DNA of 64,000 nucleotides from Macrosoma leucophasiata (GCA_036365455.1 JAWQUS010000011.1:2500001-2564000); one strand, 5' to 3'; shown: positions 50,217 through 60,419, counted from the first letter of the stretch. Translations and numbers: made by a program. Notes: generated by a model not told the origin, from the letters alone.

Positions 50217-50409
50217 AAAAACTGGTTGCCTGTAAAGTCGGTTTTACGGGCGAAGATTTTACGTGACAACGTCTTTTTCTCGGTAGAAAGGCATTCGCCG
50301 GTCCGGCAAGCCTCTCTCTCGTTCGGTGACTCATCGTTACGTTACCGGGCGTTACACTTTTTCATGAGTGACTCCGAGCCGCAACCTAATTTAAGACGTT
50401 GTCACGTCA
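50217..50409 (-). repeat. Family J foldback repeat, copy 3
   Basis: Reverse orientation relative to copies 1 and 2; one clear substitution in the GGCCTGCCGG block. An open frame through it begins with TTG, not ATG, and equals a frame in copy 1. Confidence 0.8.
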
Positions 50410-50778
50410 ATAATGTTTTGTTTATTCTTTTTCATTTTGACCTTGGTTTATTTCACTAACACTCTGAATATATCTACTCTGTGTAAACGAGCTAATGTTA
50501 TTAGATGGGACCAAATTGACCCTCGGGCATTAACCTTAGTTAAACGTTACGTTTTTGTACGCGTTACGATAAAATCCTTATAGTTCTTGTACCATTCTCT
50601 ACTAGACAATATATCTTGCACAATAGAACTAATTTCAACATTAATCTAAGACACTTCTATAGTTTTAGGGTGTAAATGACGTTAGATAAGGCCCGTTTAG
50701 TTTTACGGATTGAGGCTTTGTTACAATGTTTTATATGCTTTTATTCGATCATGATAACGACAGATAAGATTACAATAG
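50410..50778. other. Unassigned intergenic sequence
   Basis: Nothing recognised. Confidence 0.4.
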
Positions 50779-50942
50779 TTTTTTTTATGTTATAAAAGTG
50801 GCAAACAAACGTGCAGTTCACATTGATGTTAAGTGATGACTGCAGCCTATAGACACACAATGACCAGAGGTCAAAATGCAGATGCGCTGCCACTCCTGAG
50901 GCCTAAGGTGTTATGCTTCTGTGCCGGTCCCAGGGCCGTAAA
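50779..50942 (-). repeat. Family B, 3' half, split
   Basis: TTTTTTATGTTATAAAAGTGG to CAGGGCCGTA; the B 5' end reappears at 51109. Confidence 0.75.
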
Positions 50943-50994
50943 ACTTTTTTTTAAGCTATGCCTGTCCGCCCTCAGAGTACTTATAGTATTGTAC

Positions 50995-51085
50995 CCAGAG
51001 ATGTCAATATGTGGTTTTTTGCATGCATTTCTCGAAAATACATTCGAATGCATGAATTTACCTCTGCCTACCCTTTGGTGATTAT
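50995..51085 (+). repeat. Family A tail fragment inside B
   Basis: GAGATGTCAATATGTGG and GAATGCATGAATTTACCTCT to GGTGATTATAG. Confidence 0.6.
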
Positions 51086-51108
51086 AGATATGTTTTAGAA
51101 TAAATAAT

Positions 51109-51128
51109 CTGGAGCTCTACCACCAGTA
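51109..51128 (-). repeat. Family B 5' end
   Basis: TCTGGAGCTCTACCACCAGT, the remaining end of the copy at 50779. Confidence 0.65.
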
Positions 51129-51165
51129 GTACCTACAACCCAATAAAGAATTTAAAAAATAAGTA

Positions 51166-51320
51166 AAATACGCTTACAGCCCCACACTTATAAACCTGTT
51201 TCGTGGTTACCGATGCACACGTACAAAACATATACAAACACCCAGACCCGAAATTTATATCGAACCCGCGACCCTTCGTAACAAACGGTCGTCTCACACC
51301 GGACTAACCGGGTCGTCAAA
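51166..51320 (-). repeat. Family D SINE, diverged
   Basis: AAAATACGCTTACAGCCCC to GACTAACCGGGTCGTCAAAG; the middle (AACAAATATCTGTAGG) is deleted. Confidence 0.7.
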
Positions 51321-51720
51321 GAACTTCAAATATTGGCTTTTATAGCAATTAAATAATAATTCATAAAAGATAAATCACTGCTCAACATCAGTTGTCTAAC
51401 AGTTGTACCAGACATCCTGTTACCAAACAACTTCGAAACAAAACAACTAAATTTATAGAAAGGATACAATTGTTTTAATAATTAATAATAAACAATATAA
51501 AAGACTCGGAACAAACAATGTGGATATTAAAACAAAAGAAAACATTTCCTCTTTGTTATCAAAATATGAAAAGCACTTCCTTACAAGGCAAATAAGGTCG
51601 GTTCAGTTTTGATGACTTAAGGAAATGTCGAAATTATTTGTGTTTACCCCAAAATCACCCTTTCCGCTGTAATTAAGGGACGTGTTGTTTTTGTTGGATA
51701 TAAAATATTAAATTATATCC
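51321..51720. other. Unassigned intergenic sequence
   Basis: AT-rich, nothing recognised. Confidence 0.4.
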
Positions 51721-51724
51721 ATTG

Positions 51725-51780
51725 ATTTAATTACGGACACTCGCAATTTTTACTTCTTGGGGTCTGAAGCAGATCTCTTC
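51725..51780 (+). repeat. Local duplication Q, copy 1 left part
   Basis: CGCAATTTTTACTTCTTGGG matches 53053 (CGCAATTTTTACTACTTGCG). The A element then interrupts it. Confidence 0.75.
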
Positions 51781-52079
51781 GTAACTTCACAACTGTAATC
51801 CCCGAAGGGGTAGGCAGAGGTAAATGCATGCAATCAATCATACATGCAAACACCCACGACTCGCCGGTTACGTTTTGACCCATGTAACAGGTGGCGAACC
51901 TGTTGCCATCTCCGGGCATATTACCAAACTCCGGGGTACTGGGAAACTTCCAGAAAATGAAAAAATCCCAATAGAAGCAGAGATAAGGGATTTTAAACCG
52001 TTATCCCTGATAACCCGGGAATCGAACCCAGGACCTCCAGCGTATTAGTAGTGGCCTGCTACCTCTACGCTACTGAGGC
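51781..52079 (-). repeat. Family A SINE with target duplication and empty paralog
   Basis: Complete copy between AGATCTCTTC (51771-51780) and AAATCTCTTC (52080-52089). The duplicated DNA at 53035-53125 has a single AAATCTCTTC (53082-53091) and no SINE. Confidence 0.9.
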
Positions 52080-52123
52080 AAATCTCTTCAATATTATATA
52101 AGCCATTATTTACCGGTTTTTAT

Positions 52124-52183
52124 ATTGGTGGTAGAGTTCCACTGTAGGATTTCGAGGGTATAGGCACCACCGCATTACCTAAT
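52124..52183 (+). repeat. Family B 5' part, split by O and RTE
   Basis: TTGGTGGTAGAGTTCCACTG to ATTACCTAATATATTA; resumes at 52814. Confidence 0.7.
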
Positions 52184-52212
52184 ATATTATGCCAGGTCCC
52201 TAACGGGGTAGG
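52184..52212 (-). repeat. Family O scrap
   Basis: CAGGTCCCTAACGGGGTAGG, the reverse of the O end at 43457. Confidence 0.55.
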
Positions 52213-52224
52213 CAGAGATTACCT

Positions 52225-52813
52225 AATATCATCATCATCATATCAGCCATAAGACGTCCACTGCTGAACATAGGCCTCCCCCAAGGACCTCCATGCCGAC
52301 CGATAGGAAGCGACGTGCATCCAGCGGGTACCTGCAGCCTTCATCAGGTCGTCGGTCCATCTTGCAGGTGGACGTCCTACGCTGCGTTTGCCGATACGTG
52401 GTCTCCACTCGAGAACCTTTCTGCCCCAGCGGCTATCGGTTCTCCGAGCTATGTGCCCTGCCCATTGCCACTTCAGCTTGGAAATCTGCTTGGCTATGTC
52501 AGCGACTTTCGTTCGCCTACGGATCTCCTCATTTCTTATTCGATCCAGTAGGGAAACGCCGAGCATAGCCCTTTCCATTGACCGCTGAGTGACTTGGAGC
52601 TTTCGTACGAGAGCCATAGTGAGAGACCACGTCTCGGCACCGTAGGTCATCACCGGTAAAACGCACTGGTTAAAGACTTTCGTCTTCAAGGACTGCGGGA
52701 TGTTTAACGAGAAAACGCTCCTTAACTTCCCGAACGCTGCCCAGCCGAGTTGGATTCGGCGAATGACCTCTTCCTCGAAGTTTGAGCCTAGTTGTATGGT
52801 TTGTCCTAAATAG
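52225..52813 (-). pseudogene. RTE LINE: C-terminus of reverse transcriptase ORF
   Basis: On the minus strand the frame is open from the 5' break at about 52812 (YLGQTIQLGSNFEEEVIRRI) to 52243. It includes LGWAAFGKLR, CVLPVMTYGAETWSLT, LKWQWAGHIARRTDSRWG and GRPPARWTDDL. YLGQ and the W-GHIARR...RP-RW-DD block are hallmarks of the RTE clade. This copy lacks stops or frameshifts in the surviving ~190 codons and so is younger than the one at 45100. It ends in the TGCTGAACA block and a reversed (TGA)n tail at 52225-52240. It is inserted in a B element; TAATAT flanks both ends. Confidence 0.9.
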
Positions 52814-53032
52814 ACTAATATACTTGCCGCTAAATGGTAGTGTTCAGCACTGTCGTGTTCCGGTCAGGTGGTAATGTACGCCCTTGTTTCCCGGCACAGA
52901 GGCATATCACCTTAGGCCTCAGAAGTGTAAACGCATTTTGACCCCTGGTTTTTATGTGGGTGTCTATAGGCTGCATCACTTAACATCAATGTGTTTTGCA
53001 TGCTTGTTTGTCACTTTCATTACATAAAAAAA
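52814..53032 (+). repeat. Family B, continuation to A-tail
   Basis: ACTAATATACTTGCCGCTAA to TTTCATTACATAAAAAAAA. Confidence 0.75.
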
Positions 53033-53034
53033 AA

Positions 53035-53125
53035 TATTTAGTTATGAACACCCGCAATTTTTACTACTTGCGATCTGAAGCAAATCTCTTCGATATAGTA
53101 TAAACCATTTACCGGTTTTTATACT
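53035..53125 (+). repeat. Local duplication Q, copy 2 (empty site)
   Basis: ACCCGCAATTTTTACTAC, CTGAAGCAAATCTCTTCGAT and CATTTACCGGTTTTTATAC, uninterrupted. Confidence 0.75.
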
Positions 53126-53415
53126 GGTGGTAGAGTTCTAGAGTAGGATCTTGCGGGCGTAGGCACTACCATTTTACCTAATCTATCTGCCGCCAAATGG
53201 TAGTGTTCAGCACTATCGTGTTCCGGTTACATGGTAATGTATATCTCTGTTATAACTTATCATAGAGACGTAACAACTAAGGTCTCAGGGGTGGCAACGC
53301 ATCTGTATTTTGACCTCTGGTTTTTGTGTAAATATCTATAGGCTGGCGTCATCACTTAACATCAATGTGAACTGCATGCCTGTTTGTTACCTTCATAAGA
53401 TAAATAAAAAAAAAG
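53124..53415 (+). repeat. Family B, older subtype, full length
   Basis: ACTGGTGGTAGAGTTCTAGAG with GTAACAACTAAGGTCTCAGG in place of the young GCATAACACCTTAGGCC; ends GATAAATAAAAAAAAAG. Confidence 0.85.
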
Positions 53416-53544
53416 TCATCACTTAACATCAATGTAAACTATATTCTTGTTTGCCATCATTACATAAGAACAATGATTTATTGATCGAGAAACATCTAAT
53501 ACCATTTAAATACACAAAAAAATAAACCCTATAATATTACATGT

Positions 53545-53612
53545 ATATTCACGCCAAGCCCCACACGAGGTAAGCAGAGAGCGTAAAGTGCCAAATATCT
53601 TGGTACATATAC
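53545..53612 (-). repeat. Family O fragment
   Basis: TTCACGCCAAGCCCCACACG, AGGTAAGCAGAGAGCGTAAAG, the reverse of O. Confidence 0.5.
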
Positions 53613-53635
53613 AACTTAGTATGTCTATTAATAAT

Positions 53636-53853
53636 TGTTTTTATATTATTTCGCATTAACACATGCTTGTGAAATATATAATATTTTTTTTAAAGAAAAA
53701 TGGAAAGAAAAATTTGACTTCAGGCGAGACTCGAACTTGCGGCCTACTGGGAATCTAGTCCAGCCGCTCTTCCAATTGAGCTACTGAAGTCTTGCCCGAT
53801 TTGTCAAATCTTTCCTTCACATCTATTGAATATCGTAAAGAAGTCGCTTTTAC
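53636..53853 (-). repeat. Family L, left arm of a palindrome
   Basis: TTTATATTATTTCGCATTAAC to the GAATATCGTAAAGAAGTCGC end. Faces a second L copy head to head. Confidence 0.85.
53716..53791 (-). tRNA. tRNA-like sequence in family L, left arm
   Basis: 76 nt; same fold as the other L copies with one T-stem change (GAACTTGCGG). Confidence 0.4.
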
Positions 53854-54146
53854 CCTTAATAACGACTTCTTTACGATATTCGATTTCGAATTTCGACGCC
53901 ACTTCTTTACGATATTCAATAAACTGAATAGTCTATTATATCGGTTGCCTAACTAGCATAGTTGGTAATAGATGGCGCTGCTGCTACCATAAAGCAAGGC
54001 AATAAATGTTAAGGAAAGATTTGACAAATCGGGCAGGACTTCAGTAGCTCAATCGGAAGAGCGGCTGGACTAGATTCCCAGTAGGCCGCGAGTTCGAGTC
54101 TCGCCTGAAGTCAAATTTTTCTTTCCATTTTTCTTTAAAAAAAATA
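53854..54146 (+). repeat. Family L, right arm of a palindrome
   Basis: CGACTTCTTTACGATATTCG onward, with a short internal duplication of ACTTCTTTACGATATTC (53862 and 53902), to TTTTTCTTTAAAAAAAATAT. Confidence 0.85.
54037..54112 (+). tRNA. tRNA-like sequence in family L, right arm
   Basis: 76 nt; D-loop AATCGGAA instead of AATTGGAA; boxes intact. Confidence 0.4.
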
Positions 54147-54683
54147 TAATATCTCTATTAATCACTCTCCTTATATACGCACGGCGATTCGGAAGATATG
54201 ATCTAATTTTTTTTCTTGGCCTCTACAGACATCTTTATTACCATTGTATATAACTGATTCAAGGTTATACCATACACACCATACCCAATACTTTCATTTA
54301 TATACGAAAAAAAGAAACAGATTCTACTCTTTACATGAAAAAAGTGTTAATAATTGTATAAGTCTATCCATAAAATCGTCTCAAAGAGGTCGGTAAATTA
54401 TAGGCATATTATCCAACATATTTTATTATTATTCAACCTACCATTCCCTCGACAAAAACTAATATTATGTCTAAGATCCTAGGCTATAATCCAAGTAACG
54501 CGACCACGTAAAAAGTCAGGTGTGACCTCTGAATGGAAGGATTATAGATAAACCTTAATTTTTCGCGTGTCTACTATTATAATAATATAACTACCCCTAG
54601 TTTTACGTAAGACAAGTATTCGACAAAAGGTTTATCTCTTCTAATATATGTTATTGGTACAGATAAACCTTTTATGTTTTTGT
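54147..54683. other. Unassigned intergenic sequence
   Basis: AT-rich, nothing recognised. Confidence 0.4.
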
Positions 54684-54824
54684 GAGGAAACATTTGTGTT
54701 TTTGTATATATGTTTGTCACGTTAAAAAACTAAACAATCCTTTTTTTTATATTCCATTTGCAAGTCGCTTATTCGTAGTTCGTAGTCGTTACAAACATAC
54801 ATACAAAAACATAAATGTTTCCTC
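54684..54824. repeat. 34-bp imperfect inverted repeat
   Basis: GAGGAAACATTTGTGTTTTT... (54684-54717) pairs with 54791-54824, about three mismatches, 73-base loop. Confidence 0.75.
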
Positions 54825-54901
54825 TTAATTATGTAAGTATAGATAGGGTGTGAGTGTAAACGTATTGTATTGTATTCAGAAAAATAACATATATTTTTTT
54901 C

Positions 54902-54955
54902 AATTAAAGAAAAAGCACAAGCATGTGTTAATGCGAAATAATATAAAACATATAT
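54902..54955 (+). repeat. Family L tail scrap
   Basis: ACAAGCATGTGTTAATGCG and AAATAATATAAAAC. Confidence 0.6.
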
Positions 54956-55062
54956 TTTTTTATCTTTTGTTATTTCAAAAATAAACCATAACAACATTTA
55001 GGTGAATAAATTATGAGTAGGAACGCTCACATCTATGAATAGAAGTCAGGAAACTGTTAAAT

Positions 55063-55373
55063 AACGTGACTTCACGCCTATTATCTCCGAAAGGGTAGGC
55101 AGAGGTAAATGCATGCATTCAAGCATACATGCAAACACTCACGATTCGCCGGTTACGTTTTCGCCCATGTAACAGATGGCGAGCTTGTTGACATCTCCGG
55201 GCACATAATCAAACTTCTAAGTTCTGGGAAATTTCCAGAGAAGGGAAAAATCCCAATAGAACCAGAGATAAAGGACTTTACACCATTATCTCTGATAACC
55301 TCCTACCCGGGAATCGAACCCAGGACCTCAGTGTAGCAGTAGTGGCTTGCTACCAGTAGGATACCGAGGCAGT
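55063..55373 (-). repeat. Family A SINE with target duplication
   Basis: Flanked by TGTTAAAT at 55055-55062 and 55374-55381; B box intact (minus strand, GGTTCGATTCC), head slightly diverged (CTACCAGTAGGATACC). Confidence 0.85.
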
Positions 55374-55427
55374 TGTTAAATTATTTGCATGCAATTTAGC
55401 ACACACATAGTAACATGACAATTTACG

Positions 55428-55690
55428 GGTGGTAGAGCTCCAGTGACGGAGTTCGTGGTGTAGGCACCACCGCATTACCTAATATACTTGCCGCTAAATG
55501 GTAGTGTTCAACACTATCGTGTGACGGTTAGGTGGTAATAAACCGTGTAATTTCCGGCACAGAGACATAACACCTTAGGCCTCAGAAGTGGGACCTTGGT
55601 CTCTGTGTGGGTGTCTATAGGCTGGAGTCATCACTTAACATCAATGTGAAATTCAAGCTTGTTTGCCACTTCCATAACATAAAAAAAATG
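55428..55690 (+). repeat. Family B, small deletions
   Basis: GGGTGGTAGAGCTCCAGTG to TTCCATAACATAAAAAAAA. Confidence 0.85.
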
Positions 55691-55749
55691 ACAGCTGATG
55701 TCAACATGATAAAAACGTCGTACTAAATATCTGTCAAATCAATATATTA

Positions 55750-57036
55750 GGTTGGGGAAAAAGTCTTTTCGCATTATAGTATGTATGAACTTGTAATAAA
55801 ATCTCTTTGGCTGTAGTATTTGTACCTGGCTGGTTTTGGTATCATTGAAAGTTAAAATTTTAAAGAACATAATTCCAAATTCAAATTGGGCAAATGTGTG
55901 ATTTTCTTTTGTTTTTCGTACTGTCAAGATGAGTGAATCTAATGAAGAAATTTGATACATTTTAAAATTTTACTACAAAAAAGGTAAAAATGCAACGCAA
56001 GCCGCGAAAAAAATTTGCGATGTTTATGGGATCTAGTGAAGTGTCTGTGAGAGTAGCACTAATTTGGTTTAAGCATTTTCAATCCGTAAATTTTGATGTC
56101 AAAGGTGCACCTCGCTCTGGTCGCCCTATTACGAATAAAATGGATGCCATTTTTGAAAAAGTGGAGCAAGATCGACATATCAGTAGTTAAGACGTAGCTG
56201 AAGAACTGAGAATTGATCACAAAACAGTTTTGGCGCATTTGAAAAAAGCTGGGTACAAAAAAAAGCTCTATATTTGGGTACCTCACGAGCTCACTGAAAG
56301 AAACCTAATGAACCGTGTACTCATTTGTGATTCTTTATTACGACGTAATGAAACCGAATCATTTTTGAAGAAGCTGATAACTGGTGATGAAAAGTCGATC
56401 ACGTACGACAAGAACGTGCGAAAAAGGTCGTGGTCAAAGGCCGGTCAGGCTTCACAGACTGTGGCGAAACCCGGGTTAACTCGCAATAAGGTGATGTTGT
56501 GTGTGTGGTGGGATTGGAAGGGCATTATTCATTATGAGCTATTACCACCAGCCAGGACTATCGATTCCGAACTCTACTGCGCACAACTGATGAGATTAAA
56601 GCAAGATGTTGAGAGAAAGCGGCCGGAATTGATCAACAGAAGGGCTGTGGTGTTTCATCATGATAACACTAGACCTCACACATCTATAGCCACTCAGCAA
56701 AAATTAAGAGAGTTTGGCTGGGAGGTGTTAATGCATCCGCCATATAGTCCTGACTGCTGACCTTGCACCTTCAGATTGCCACCTGTTTCGGTCTCTTCAG
56801 AATTCTTTATGCAATGTTAGGTTAACATCACGAGAGGACTGCCAAATCTACTTGTCGCGGTATTTTGATGAGAAGTCCCAAAATTTTTATAGCAATGGGA
56901 TCATGTCCCTACCTACAAGATGGCAAAAAGTTATCAAACAAAATGATACATACATACTTTAGTTAAATTAAAATAAACTATTTAAAAAAATGTTTTGAAT
57001 TATCTTAAAAAATGCGAAGAAACATTTTCCGCAACC
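55750..57036 (+). mobile_element. mariner element, full length, 1287 bp
   Basis: Starts GGTTGGGGAAAAAGTC and ends in the near reverse complement GAAACATTTTCCGCAACC, giving ~26-bp inverted ends with a few mismatches. A TA dinucleotide flanks each end (55748-55749 and 57037-57038), as expected for Tc1/mariner target duplication. Length matches canonical mariners. The transposase inside is broken. Confidence 0.93.
55929..56962 (+). pseudogene. mariner transposase, inactivated
   Basis: ATG at 55929 reads MSESNEEI, then a TGA at 55953-55955. The helix-turn-helix region follows; the frame shifts by one base near 56030, then a TAA at 56188-56190 precedes DVAEELRIDHKTV. ORF 56230-56760 holds WVPHELTERN, the first catalytic Asp in TGDEK (codon at 56386; the usual Trp after it is Ser) and the second in HHDNTRPH, 92 residues on. 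A 7-base duplication-like insertion at about 56755 (CTGACTGCTGACC) brings a stop immediately after HPPYSPD. The third Asp (codon 56774-56776, 34 residues after the second) is preserved in the shifted frame, and the C-terminus runs to TAG at 56960-56962. At least four lesions make it non-functional; the catalytic triad itself survives in the DNA. Confidence 0.92.
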
Positions 57037-57038
57037 TA

Positions 57039-57590
57039 TAAAAAAATTGTTCCCGTTGTCTATTTTTTACATTAACCTCATTGTTATATACAATGTTAAT
57101 AAAACTTTGACAATAACAAATCTTACAACATCAAAGGAAACTAATTTTATTTTTTTACACTATTAAATATTCCATTATTTGAATACAATACGGAGTTGTT
57201 CTGAAAAAATATAAAAGTTTTGAAGCCCTATCGATTGGAGCCAGCTTGAAGGCGCCCATTCTACTTGCAAGTTTTACAGTTATGGATATTACAAGCTAAA
57301 ATGATCTGAACCTTCTTTACAGCATCGATTATGTTTAGGGCTGTCACAGATGGCTTTCGACGAGAAAATCTTTACAACAACAGCTTAGGTGTTGAAGGTG
57401 AAATGTGGTTTAAACCGAATTTAGTCACTTCGGAAACTACTACTTAGTCATTTTGCAAATCAGGCATTTAACAATCTTAGTTTTTTTCACAACTGACCTT
57501 TTGAGAATTAGGCATTTCTCAAATTAGACCATTCTTTTTTTGTTTTGTGAAAAATAGAGGCAAATAAAATTGTTTTTTTTTTTTTTTTTT
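57039..57590. other. Unassigned intergenic sequence
   Basis: Ends in a ~20-base T run at 57570; nothing else recognised. Confidence 0.4.
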
Positions 57591-57815
57591 ATCAAGTTTT
57601 CCAGAACCACTTCAGGCGTTTGGTAAAGTGTCCGGAGATGTCAATAGGCTCGCAATCTATTACATAGGACGTAACTGGCGAGTCGTGGTTGTTTGCATGT
57701 ATGCTTGAATGCATTCAGAAAACGCAGCTAGCGAATCGTGGGTGCTTACGTGTGTGCTTGAATGTATGCATTTACCTCTGTCTACCTTTCCAGAATACAG
57801 ATGTAAAGAGACGCT
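57591..57815 (+). repeat. Family A remnant with duplicated tail
   Basis: GTGTCCGGAGATGTCAATAGG body, then the GCGAATCGTGG...GTATGCTTGAATG segment twice (about 57677 and 57731). Confidence 0.6.
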
Positions 57816-58554
57816 TCTTGACAGGAAAATACAAACTAAAATATTAATTTATTAAAGCATACACAGCGACAACCCTAACCCGATTCCACAACCTTGTTTA
57901 CTAAAGGAACCTATTTATATGAAATTGAACAGGTTAATTCCCTTTACGAGGAGATGCCCAATAAAGGTTTACTGGAAGGCAATATATTCCTAGGGGTTAC
58001 AGGCACAAGCCATCGCTCGCGGCTTTGCTTGGATTTCAACTCGATCGTTAAAGTGTGAAATATGATATGAAACCCATTGGTTTGGTTTCGGTTTGAGTGT
58101 AGATGGAATATTTGTTTTTGACTTTGTTACAAAATATTGCTTTTTTAATAAAAAGGATCTAAAGATTATGACTAAATTATTTAAAACAAGCTTTTGCACG
58201 CGGCATCGTCTCCGTGGAATTTGTAATATATGACTTTTAATTCCTCATTTCAGTATTTAGGGGATGATTTGTGAAGAAAAATTAACTGTAAATATTTAAT
58301 CCGGAGCTATAAATAGAGCTATATATATAGCTACAAATATCTTTGTACCATATTATTTTTATTAAGATTCTTCTTGTCAGTGTGTAAGAGACGATGGAAC
58401 ATTCTGTTGAAATCTATTTTAATTTTTCATTCTGGATGATAATTCGGTTTATATGAATTATGGTTTCATTTGAAATATCAATCGATATAAAATAAATCAA
58501 TTCCATTTATCGTAGACAATTAAGCATCTTAGGGAAAGAATATAAAATACAAAA
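57816..58554. other. Unassigned intergenic sequence
   Basis: No recognised element; TATATATAGCTA string near 58320. Confidence 0.4.
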
Positions 58555-58755
58555 AAAAAAAACGCTTACACTGACAGCCCCACAGCGGGTATAAACTTGT
58601 GTCGTGCCGTTGTACACATACAACACATACACAAACACCCAGACCTGAAACAAATATCTGTAGGCCAAACAAATATTTGTCCCGGTGCGGGGATTGAACC
58701 CGCGACCCTTCGAATCAAACGGTCATCTCACACAGCTTGACTGACCGGGTCGTTT
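58555..58755 (-). repeat. Family D SINE, most complete copy
   Basis: AAAACGCTTACACTGACAGCC to CTTGACTGACCGGGTCG; contains GGGGATTGAACCCGCGACCC, the tRNA-like T-arm in reverse. An A-rich start at 58545-58561 is unexpected for its orientation and may be target sequence. Confidence 0.75.
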
Positions 58756-59080
58756 AAATATAGTCCAGAACTGGACGGCTTTCGGCTTAAATGATTACGA
58801 TTAATATAATTCCAGAAGACTATATTTAATGGAAAAACTTTGGTAAATAAAAGCCAACTACATAAGGCCTACTGTGGCAGTCCCCGTTATTCCTTCCCGT
58901 CACATAATAGTTTGACCTACTTACCCGTGTGCAAATTACGGAAACAATATTTTATTTCTGTTACAAACACTGGCTTTCCTCATTCTACCGGATTGATATT
59001 AGGGATCCTAAGGCTTTGGTAAATCGGGATCGAAGTTATATCCTCAGATTTGAATGTGACTCCATAAATGTTTTTTCTTT
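58756..59080. other. Unassigned intergenic sequence
   Basis: Nothing recognised. Confidence 0.4.
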
Positions 59081-59082
59081 AT

Positions 59083-59190
59083 TTTTTTATGTACCTAATG
59101 GAAATGGCAAACAAGCATACAGTTCACATTGATGTTAAGTGATGACTGCAGCCTATAGACACTTACAGAAGGATCAAGGTTAAAATTCAG
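59083..59190 (-). repeat. Family B 3' part, split by L
   Basis: TATGTACCTAATGGAAATGG to AAATTCAG; continues at 59446. Confidence 0.75.
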
Positions 59191-59203
59191 ATGTGTAATC
59201 ACT

Positions 59204-59432
59204 GTTTTTATATTATTTCGCATTAACACATGCTTGTGAAATATATTTTATTTTTAAAGAAAAATGGAAAGAAAAATATGACTTCAGGCGAGACTCGAAC
59301 TCGCGACCTACTGGGAATCTAGTCCAGCCGCTCTTCCAATTGAGCTACTGAAGCCCTGCCCGATTTGTCAAATTTTTCCTTCACATCTATTGCATTGCTT
59401 TATGGTAGCAGCAGCGCCATCTATTGCCAACT
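59204..59432 (-). repeat. Family L inserted in B, 13-bp target duplication
   Basis: Flanks ATGTGTAATCACT (59191-59203) and ATGTGTAACCACT (59433-59445) differ at one base. In tRNA orientation the element starts TAGTTGGCAATAGATGG and ends AAATAATATAAAAAC, defining a 229-bp form. Confidence 0.88.
59280..59355 (-). tRNA. tRNA-like sequence in family L
   Basis: 76 nt; acceptor stem has GGCTTCA against TGAAGTC (one G-T change). Confidence 0.4.
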
Positions 59433-59445
59433 ATGTGTAACCACT

Positions 59446-59612
59446 CCTGAGGCTTAAGGTGGTATGCCTTTGTGCCGGAAATTTACAGGGCATATTACCA
59501 CCTGACTGAAACACGATAGTGCTAAACACTATCATTAAGCGGCAAGTATATTAGGTAATGCGGTGAAGCCTACGCCCGCGAGCTCCGTCACTGGAGCTCC
59601 ACCAGTTTGTTG
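59446..59612 (-). repeat. Family B 5' part, continuation
   Basis: CCTGAGGCTTAAGGTGGTAT to CTGGAGCTCCACCAG. Confidence 0.75.
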
Positions 59613-59636
59613 CTTATAACATATTTTATTTATAAT

Positions 59637-59692
59637 ACGTCAACAAAATATGAATATTTCGCTTTATGTAAATATCCATATTTTGTTGATGT
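59637..59692. repeat. 23-bp hairpin, ~2 mismatches
   Basis: ACGTCAACAAAATATGAATA... (59637-59659) pairs with 59670-59692, 10-base loop. Confidence 0.85.
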
Positions 59693-60065
59693 AGGTATGT
59701 AGATGGGTCGTCTCAAGACTACCATGCGTCACCGGACAATAAGCGAGCGCAAAGGGTTCTCAGCCTTAATATTTAAAGTACTTCTTAAGGCAGACCCTTT
59801 TGGGTTCAAACCTCAGCTTAAAGCGTTGCTGGGGATAGAAGAACATGTACGATTAAGTAGGTACAACAGTCGCTCTAATAAATAATTGGAGTAAATTTTA
59901 ATAGTACATTAAACATCAACGTAAAATACAAGAAGTTGGCTAGCCGTTTTCATTGCTTGATAAGATACGAAAATCTTATTTAGAATCAAATACATCTCGT
60001 GATTAATAAAATAAATAACAAGAAAGAAGTAAAATAATAATATGTGTTGAAATAGACTGTATATA
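59693..60065. other. Unassigned intergenic sequence
   Basis: A 60-codon plus frame at 59703 has no recognisable motif. Confidence 0.35.
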
Positions 60066-60067
60066 TG

Positions 60068-60142
60068 TACTAGTGGTAGGGCTCCAGTGGTGGAGCTCGC
60101 GGGCGTAGGCACCACCGCATTTCCGGTACAGAGGCATAACAC
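60068..60142 (+). repeat. Family B, internally deleted
   Basis: ACTAGTGGTAGGGCTCCAGTG to CCACCGCAT joined to TTCCGGTACAGAGGC. Confidence 0.7.
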
Positions 60143-60177
60143 ATATTTATAAATTTTTGTGACGGAGCTATTGTCAA

Positions 60178-60340
60178 TCAAATCAAATCAAAATCAAAAA
60201 TGCTTTGATCATTTTAAATGGTTTTACAAGTAACATCGCAAGGGCCCCCATACTGGGTTAAGAAACCTGTGTTACAGGGTACCCCGCTCATCCACCAGGG
60301 CAATTAAAGCTATATATATGGTATTTATCTAAAAAGATTA
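60178..60340 (-). mobile_element. LINE 3' tail fragment with (AATCA)n end
   Basis: TCAAATCAAATCAAAATC followed by TGCTTTGATCATTTTAAATG and ACAGGGTACCCCGCTCATCC; layout of a reversed non-LTR tail. Confidence 0.4.
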
Positions 60341-60381
60341 CAGCATTTTGATTAGCATAATAGCAAAATAACGTAAATAAG

Positions 60382-60382
60382 G

Positions 60383-60419
<37 letters not shown>

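Noticed and set aside
50226..50459. Frame identical in two J copies (also minus strand 7765-8016)
   Set aside because: It starts with TTG rather than ATG, and in the third J copy the corresponding start region is altered. Identity reflects recent duplication of the repeat.
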